From: Flavobacteriales bacterium
GTDB taxonomy: Bacteria; Bacteroidota; Bacteroidia; Flavobacteriales; UA16
Direction: 5' to 3'
Length of the DNA: 18,187 bases
Assembly: GCA_028141885.1 (NCBI GenBank)
Contig: JAOIQU010000028.1
Coordinates: forward strand, 1 to 18,187
Positions within the stretch are counted from its first letter, which is position 1. Each line of letters opens with the position of its first letter. Shown piece after piece: positions 14,476 through 18,187 of this stretch. The position numbers and the translations under genes were made by a program. A model generated the notes under the pieces. That model was not told the origin of the DNA and made no database searches. It saw nothing but the letters and a program-made list of their open reading frames with translations.

Positions 14476-14546
14476 ATCAAAGACACAGAATGAACCGCTT
14501 CTTTACACTTCTCTTAGCTGCTTCTTGCTTGACTGCTGTTGGGCAG
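14476..14546 (+). repeat. ATGA junction repeat, copy 2, with FISUMP-end scar
   Basis: The 18-nt gap after the A5 stop contains ATCAAAGACACAGAATG, which matches ATCAAAGACTCAGAATG, the coding end of FISUMP genes (I-K-D-S) at the junction at 16125. Here it is non-coding, because A5 terminates upstream without a FISUMP domain. The repeat continues through the type B signal-peptide codons to GGGCAG. Confidence 0.75.
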
Positions 14547-16148
14547 GAATGCTTTCAAGGGTGCATTATTCCCGATGCTGTAGGTGAGTGCTTTGCCTAT
14601 GATTTCGAATTAAATCAGTTCCCTCCAGGACAATTCATTCAAGACGCATCGACAGAAATTGAAAACCTCTTCATCAATATGGAGCACAGTTTCATGGGTG
14701 ATTTGGTCATCTCGTTCATTTGCCCAAACGGTCAGTCGATAACGGTACATTCCCAAGGAGGTACCTCAACATTCCTAGGTGTGCCAGTGGACATCGATAC
14801 TGACCCAAACACTCCTGGAATAGGATTTGACTATTCCTGGGATCCAAGCGCCACCAATGGCACTTGGGAAGACAATTCAGGGGGCACATTACCCGCTGGG
14901 TCTTACGAGAGTTATAGTCCGTTTGCCAACCTTGATGGGTGTCCTGTAAATGGTGTCTGGCAAATCGAACTTTGCGATCTATGGGCTTCGGATAATGGTT
15001 TTGTTTTTGATTTCGGAATCAATTTCATTAATGATTTTGGGCCAGGGTGCACTGATTCTTTAGCGTGCAACTACAACATTAATGCAACCGAAGACGATGG
15101 ATCGTGCACGGAACTAGATGAATGTGGTGTTTGCGGAGGTGAAGGCATTCCAGAAGGAGATTGTGATTGCAATGGAAATCAATTCGACGCCGTTGGCACG
15201 TGCGGAGGAGGTTGCACTTCTGACATCAATAACAACGGGGTTTGCGATGATCAAGAAGTGCCTGGTTGTACTTATGCTTTTGCCGAGAATTACAACCCTG
15301 ACGCAACAGATGATGACGGCAGTTGTACCGTTGCCGATTGCGATCCTGTAGAAGAAGGTGGTTGCAATTTGGAAGGAGACTTGAATGGAGATGGATTCGT
15401 CGGTACTGGCGACTTGCTGGATTTTCTCACTCAATTCGGAGCTGAGTGCACACCTGAAACAGCTTTCACATGTGTTAGCCCTGTCAGCTACCAGGGCTAT
15501 GATTACGAGACAGTGCAGATTGGGGATCAGTGCTGGTTTGCTGAGAATCTTCGAGCCACTCAATACTCCAATGGGTCAAACATTCCTGTGGCTCTGGATT
15601 GTGCTCTCGGTGGAACAGAGTGGGTTTTTTTATTCACTCCAGCTCAAACGGTATTTGGCTCTAGTGGTGGAGCTCTCATGGGCACCTGCATACCATGCAA
15701 CCACTTCAATCCCGATTTCAATGCTTGCAACCCTGATTTATCACTGAGCGAGTATGGTGTCTTGTACAATTGGTATGCAGTCAATGCTCCTGGGGAATTG
15801 TGTCCGTCGGGCTGGCAAGTACCGAACAAAGCACAATGGGAAGAGCTGAGGGACTACGTCTTGGGCGAAGGCTATGCCGAGGTTAATACGCCGCTGAGAT
15901 CCACTGGGGGCTGGATAGAAAACGACAACGGAACAGACGTTTTTGGTTTCTCTGGGCGCTCAGGAGGGAAAAGACATCCCAATGGGAGTTTTCAAGCTGC
16001 TGGAAAAATTGGGCTGTGGTGGAGTCGAACCGCTTCTGGACTGGAAGCATATCGCTTCCGATTGGATTCAGACAATTCAGGACAGACGATTAATACAGAA
16101 GATTGGCGCAACGGCTTCTCTGTCCGCTGCATCAAAGACTCAGAATGA
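14490..16148 (+). CDS. Exported P-domain + FISUMP protein (array B3)
   Basis: A 552-aa exported protein with a type B signal peptide ([19 protein letters not shown]). Residues about 24-183 resemble a proprotein-convertase P (homo B) domain: [67 protein letters not shown]. In other bacterial proteins this domain usually accompanies secreted proteases, but no protease is attached here, so it probably acts as a binding or stabilising module. Cys repeats (about 186-280), an EF-hand/dockerin-like motif ([22 protein letters not shown], about 296-317) and a FISUMP domain (about 325-552) follow. The latter has CVSP where the others have CGDP, but keeps the [20 protein letters not shown] block and VRCIKDSE. 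The start lies 18 nt after the A5 stop and the stop overlaps the next start (ATGA). Confidence 0.88.
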   Translation: MNRFFTLLLAASCLTAVGQECFQGCIIPDAVGECFAYDFELNQFPPGQFIQDASTEIENLFINMEHSFMGDLVISFICPNGQSITVHSQGGTSTFLGVPVDIDTDPNTPGIGFDYSWDPSATNGTWEDNSGGTLPAGSYESYSPFANLDGCPVNGVWQIELCDLWASDNGFVFDFGINFINDFGPGCTDSLACNYNINATEDDGSCTELDECGVCGGEGIPEGDCDCNGNQFDAVGTCGGGCTSDINNNGVCDDQEVPGCTYAFAENYNPDATDDDGSCTVADCDPVEEGGCNLEGDLNGDGFVGTGDLLDFLTQFGAECTPETAFTCVSPVSYQGYDYETVQIGDQCWFAENLRATQYSNGSNIPVALDCALGGTEWVFLFTPAQTVFGSSGGALMGTCIPCNHFNPDFNACNPDLSLSEYGVLYNWYAVNAPGELCPSGWQVPNKAQWEELRDYVLGEGYAEVNTPLRSTGGWIENDNGTDVFGFSGRSGGKRHPNGSFQAAGKIGLWWSRTASGLEAYRFRLDSDNSGQTINTEDWRNGFSVRCIKDSE

Positions 16149-16182
16149 ACCGCTTCTTCACACTTCTCTTAGCTGCTTCTTG
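16125..16182 (+). repeat. ATGA junction repeat, copy 3
   Basis: CGCTGCATCAAAGACTCAG, the ATGA stop/start overlap (16145-16148) and the first signal-peptide codons match the junction at 3193. The match ends in the middle of the signal peptide at about 16182 (GCTTCTTG), after which the B4 sequence is unrelated (TGCCTTGGATGTCTGG). Confidence 0.8.
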
Positions 16183-18187
16183 TGCCTTGGATGTCTGGGG
16201 TCAAGTGCCCAATAACGTTGAATCTGCAGAATTCGATCATATCAACGATCGATGGCTTGTCAACAACGGCAACAGCGTGCTTTACACGGAGGATTTGGGT
16301 AGCTCGTGGAACACCCTTGGCAGCGCAGCTGCGAGTCACGGCATGGAAATCATCGGGACCACGTTGTTCGCCATCCACAACAATGTTATCAAGTCTTACG
16401 ATGTGACTACAGGCAACCCACTCGGAACACATAGCCCTGGCAACGCTGCCTTCCTCATAGGCATGGGAAGCCAATCTGATGAGAATGGAGATGTGTTGGT
16501 GGTCAGTGATTTTTCCAGCGGCAAGCTTATCAAGGTCGACGTCAACGACCCTGCCAACATGAGTTCCAGCGTATTGGTTGCCAACACTGGCACCACGCCT
16601 TCTGGCGTGACCCTCAAAGACGGTCTGGCTACTGTGGTCAATTGGGGCGGCAATGCCGACATCTTGCAAGTCGATGTGGTAACGGGAGCCATGACTACCC
16701 TCATTGATAGTCCTGGAATCGGTAACTGCTATGGCATCGACTGGGCAGGGGAGTCTTGGGTGGTCAGCTCTTGGTCACCCAATCGAGTCACACTTTTTAC
16801 TCCTGATCAAGAGGTGTCTGGGGTTTGGACCCAGGAGACACTTACTACGAGTGGAGAAGTATCTAACCCCGCAGGCCTCAGCGTCAACGATTTAGAAGAC
16901 ATGTATGCGGTCGCTTCCAGTGGGGACAACACTGTGTTTTTTGGCGTTTTACCTGTATCATCGGTCAACCAGGACAACGGATGCACAGATGTGAATGCCT
17001 GCAACTTCGATGAGGCTGCAGTGCTGGACGATGGCTCTTGCCTATACCTAGATGAATGCGGAGTTTGCGGTGGACAAGGCATTCCACAAGGAAACTGCGA
17101 TTGCAATGGAAACGTCATTGACGTGCTGGGAGTCTGTGGTGGTAGTTGCACTTCGGACTTCAACAGCAATGGCGTATGCGACAATGAGGAAGTGTTTGGG
17201 TGCACCTATGCCAATGCTTCGAACTACAATCCAAACGCCACTGATGACGACGGATCTTGCGTCTCCCTATGTGCAGTTGATACAAACACTAACTGTTTGG
17301 ATGGGACTGTGTGGGACGAAGCGCTGCAGGGGTGTGTTCCCGAGTCTGTTGTTTGTGAAGTAGAGTTCGACTACGATGGGGATGGAACTGTAGGCTCAGG
17401 CGATCTGTTGGCCTTTCTGACAGCGTTTGGAGCTTCCTTTCCAGATGAAGACGCTGATGGAGTCTGTGATGAAATAGACGAGTGTGTAGGTGAGTATGAC
17501 GAGTGTGGAGTATGCAACGGTCCTGGTGCAGTGTACGACTGTGGGTGTGAGGAGTGTGTAGAGTTTGTTGAATGCGGCGACCTATTGAGTTATCAAGGCT
17601 ACGACTATCAGACCGTCCAAATAGGTGAGCAATGTTGGTTCGCGGAGAACTTGAGGGCTGAGAACTACGGGAATGGTGACTCGATACCTACAGGTCTCAG
17701 TGACATGGAGTGGGAGAACACCATTTCTGGGGCTGTCACCGTTTTCGGTGAAGGCAGTACATGGTGCGGCTCTGATACTTACGTTGGAGTTGTCGATCCA
17801 TGTGAGGATTCTTCATTTTCATTAGAGGAGTTTGGAAGATTGTACAATTGGTATTGTATTCATGACAACCGTGGCCTTTGCCCGACTGGTTGGCATGTTT
17901 CCACCAGGGTAGATTGGTCTGACTTAATCACGTTTCTGGGTGATCTAGCAGGTTTCAAGATGAAAACATTATCGGGATGGTTTCAAGACGGTAATGGAGA
18001 TAATAGCAGCGGCTTCTCAGCAAAGCCAGCTGGGGGGAGAGATGACGACTATACCGATATTGGAGAAGATGGTTTTTGGTGGACGTCTACAGTGGTGGCT
18101 GATACCGCCTTTGCATTTAATTTGACTTATTCTGATTCGGTTGTTTTGGAGATTCCTGTTTCGACAACTTTGGGATTTGTAGGAACC
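16145..18187 (+). CDS. Exported propeller-like + Cys-rich + FISUMP protein, 3' truncated by window (array B4)
   Basis: An open frame of 681 codons without a stop before the window ends. The signal peptide is a hybrid type B ([20 protein letters not shown]). Residues about 21-275 look like a beta-propeller of the NHL/SMP-30-like kind, with repeated short strands ([53 protein letters not shown]). Then come one Cys repeat and one partial 62-aa unit (about 278-375), a [15 protein letters not shown] mini-module (about 384-398), an EF-hand/dockerin-like motif ([22 protein letters not shown], about 408-429), a thrombospondin-3-like segment with CGVCNGPG, and a FISUMP domain from about 476. The latter shows [27 protein letters not shown] and FWWTST; only the final strand and the expected VRC end are missing. 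The start overlaps the B3 stop. It is the third gene of its unit. Confidence 0.87.
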   Translation, partial: MNRFFTLLLAASCALDVWGQVPNNVESAEFDHINDRWLVNNGNSVLYTEDLGSSWNTLGSAAASHGMEIIGTTLFAIHNNVIKSYDVTTGNPLGTHSPGNAAFLIGMGSQSDENGDVLVVSDFSSGKLIKVDVNDPANMSSSVLVANTGTTPSGVTLKDGLATVVNWGGNADILQVDVVTGAMTTLIDSPGIGNCYGIDWAGESWVVSSWSPNRVTLFTPDQEVSGVWTQETLTTSGEVSNPAGLSVNDLEDMYAVASSGDNTVFFGVLPVSSVNQDNGCTDVNACNFDEAAVLDDGSCLYLDECGVCGGQGIPQGNCDCNGNVIDVLGVCGGSCTSDFNSNGVCDNEEVFGCTYANASNYNPNATDDDGSCVSLCAVDTNTNCLDGTVWDEALQGCVPESVVCEVEFDYDGDGTVGSGDLLAFLTAFGASFPDEDADGVCDEIDECVGEYDECGVCNGPGAVYDCGCEECVEFVECGDLLSYQGYDYQTVQIGEQCWFAENLRAENYGNGDSIPTGLSDMEWENTISGAVTVFGEGSTWCGSDTYVGVVDPCEDSSFSLEEFGRLYNWYCIHDNRGLCPTGWHVSTRVDWSDLITFLGDLAGFKMKTLSGWFQDGNGDNSSGFSAKPAGGRDDDYTDIGEDGFWWTSTVVADTAFAFNLTYSDSVVLEIPVSTTLGFVGT

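Noticed and set aside
2640..18187. Diversity-generating retroelement with FISUMP C-termini as variable regions
   Set aside because: The lectin-like C-terminal heads made this worth checking, but there is no reverse transcriptase, no template repeat and no adenine-focused difference between otherwise identical copies in the window.
1882..18187. Type IX secretion C-terminal sorting domain on the array proteins
   Set aside because: The proteins end in FISUMP (VRCIKD) or other heads; no typical C-terminal sorting motif is visible, so the route beyond the inner membrane is left open.

Overview
The window looks like chromosomal DNA of a marine-type Bacteroidota, probably Flavobacteriales. The clues are the TTTG / TATCTTG promoter geometry, the absence of Shine-Dalgarno sequences, mature exported proteins starting with Q, and families typical of that phylum: FISUMP (Fib_succ_major, TIGR02145/PF09603), GCTDxxACNYDPxAxxDDGSC cysteine repeats and single EF-hand DLNGDGxVGxxDLL motifs. 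No taxonomic marker gene is present, so this is inference.

Layout: (1) 7-1098, an intact tyrosine recombinase. (2) 1120-1773, a convergent membrane-anchored protein of unknown function. (3) 1882-18187 (running off the window), a one-directional array of nine exported, modular, cysteine-rich proteins, interrupted once at 8508-9708 by two unrelated small genes. Each of those two genes is preceded by a fragment of the 3' end of a recombinase gene like the one at 7-1098.

The nine array genes are built to one plan: near-constant 5' end, variable ectodomain, optional Cys-rich stalk, one EF-hand/dockerin-like motif, and usually a C-terminal FISUMP domain ending in VRCIKD. The variable parts are a C-type lectin domain (1882), a DUF1566/Lcl-like domain (3213), long Cys-repeat stalks (4784, 12063), a proprotein-convertase P domain (14490), a beta-propeller-like domain (16145) and short coiled-coil forms (7461, 9789, 10625). 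Two kinds of 5' end occur. Type A (MKRLLALMLCAVSLG signal peptide) always follows a repeated promoter block, with TTTG, 19 bp, TATCTT and then the start codon exactly 27 nt from the TATCTT element. Type B ([19 protein letters not shown]) never has that promoter and sits as a downstream operon gene, often by ATGA overlap. The inferred transcription units are A1-B1 (1882, 3213), A2 (4784), A3 (7461), A4-B2 (9789, 10625) and A5-B3-B4 (12063, 14490, 16145).

The most interesting reading is a cassette array of secreted or surface proteins whose constant ends (promoter, signal peptide, ATGA junction, first part of FISUMP, intergenic spacer) are repeated at DNA level while the middles differ, with a recombinase and recombinase-tail fragments in the same locus. 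Whether the recombinase acts on this array cannot be decided from sequence alone; ordinary homologous recombination between the repeats would also give this pattern.
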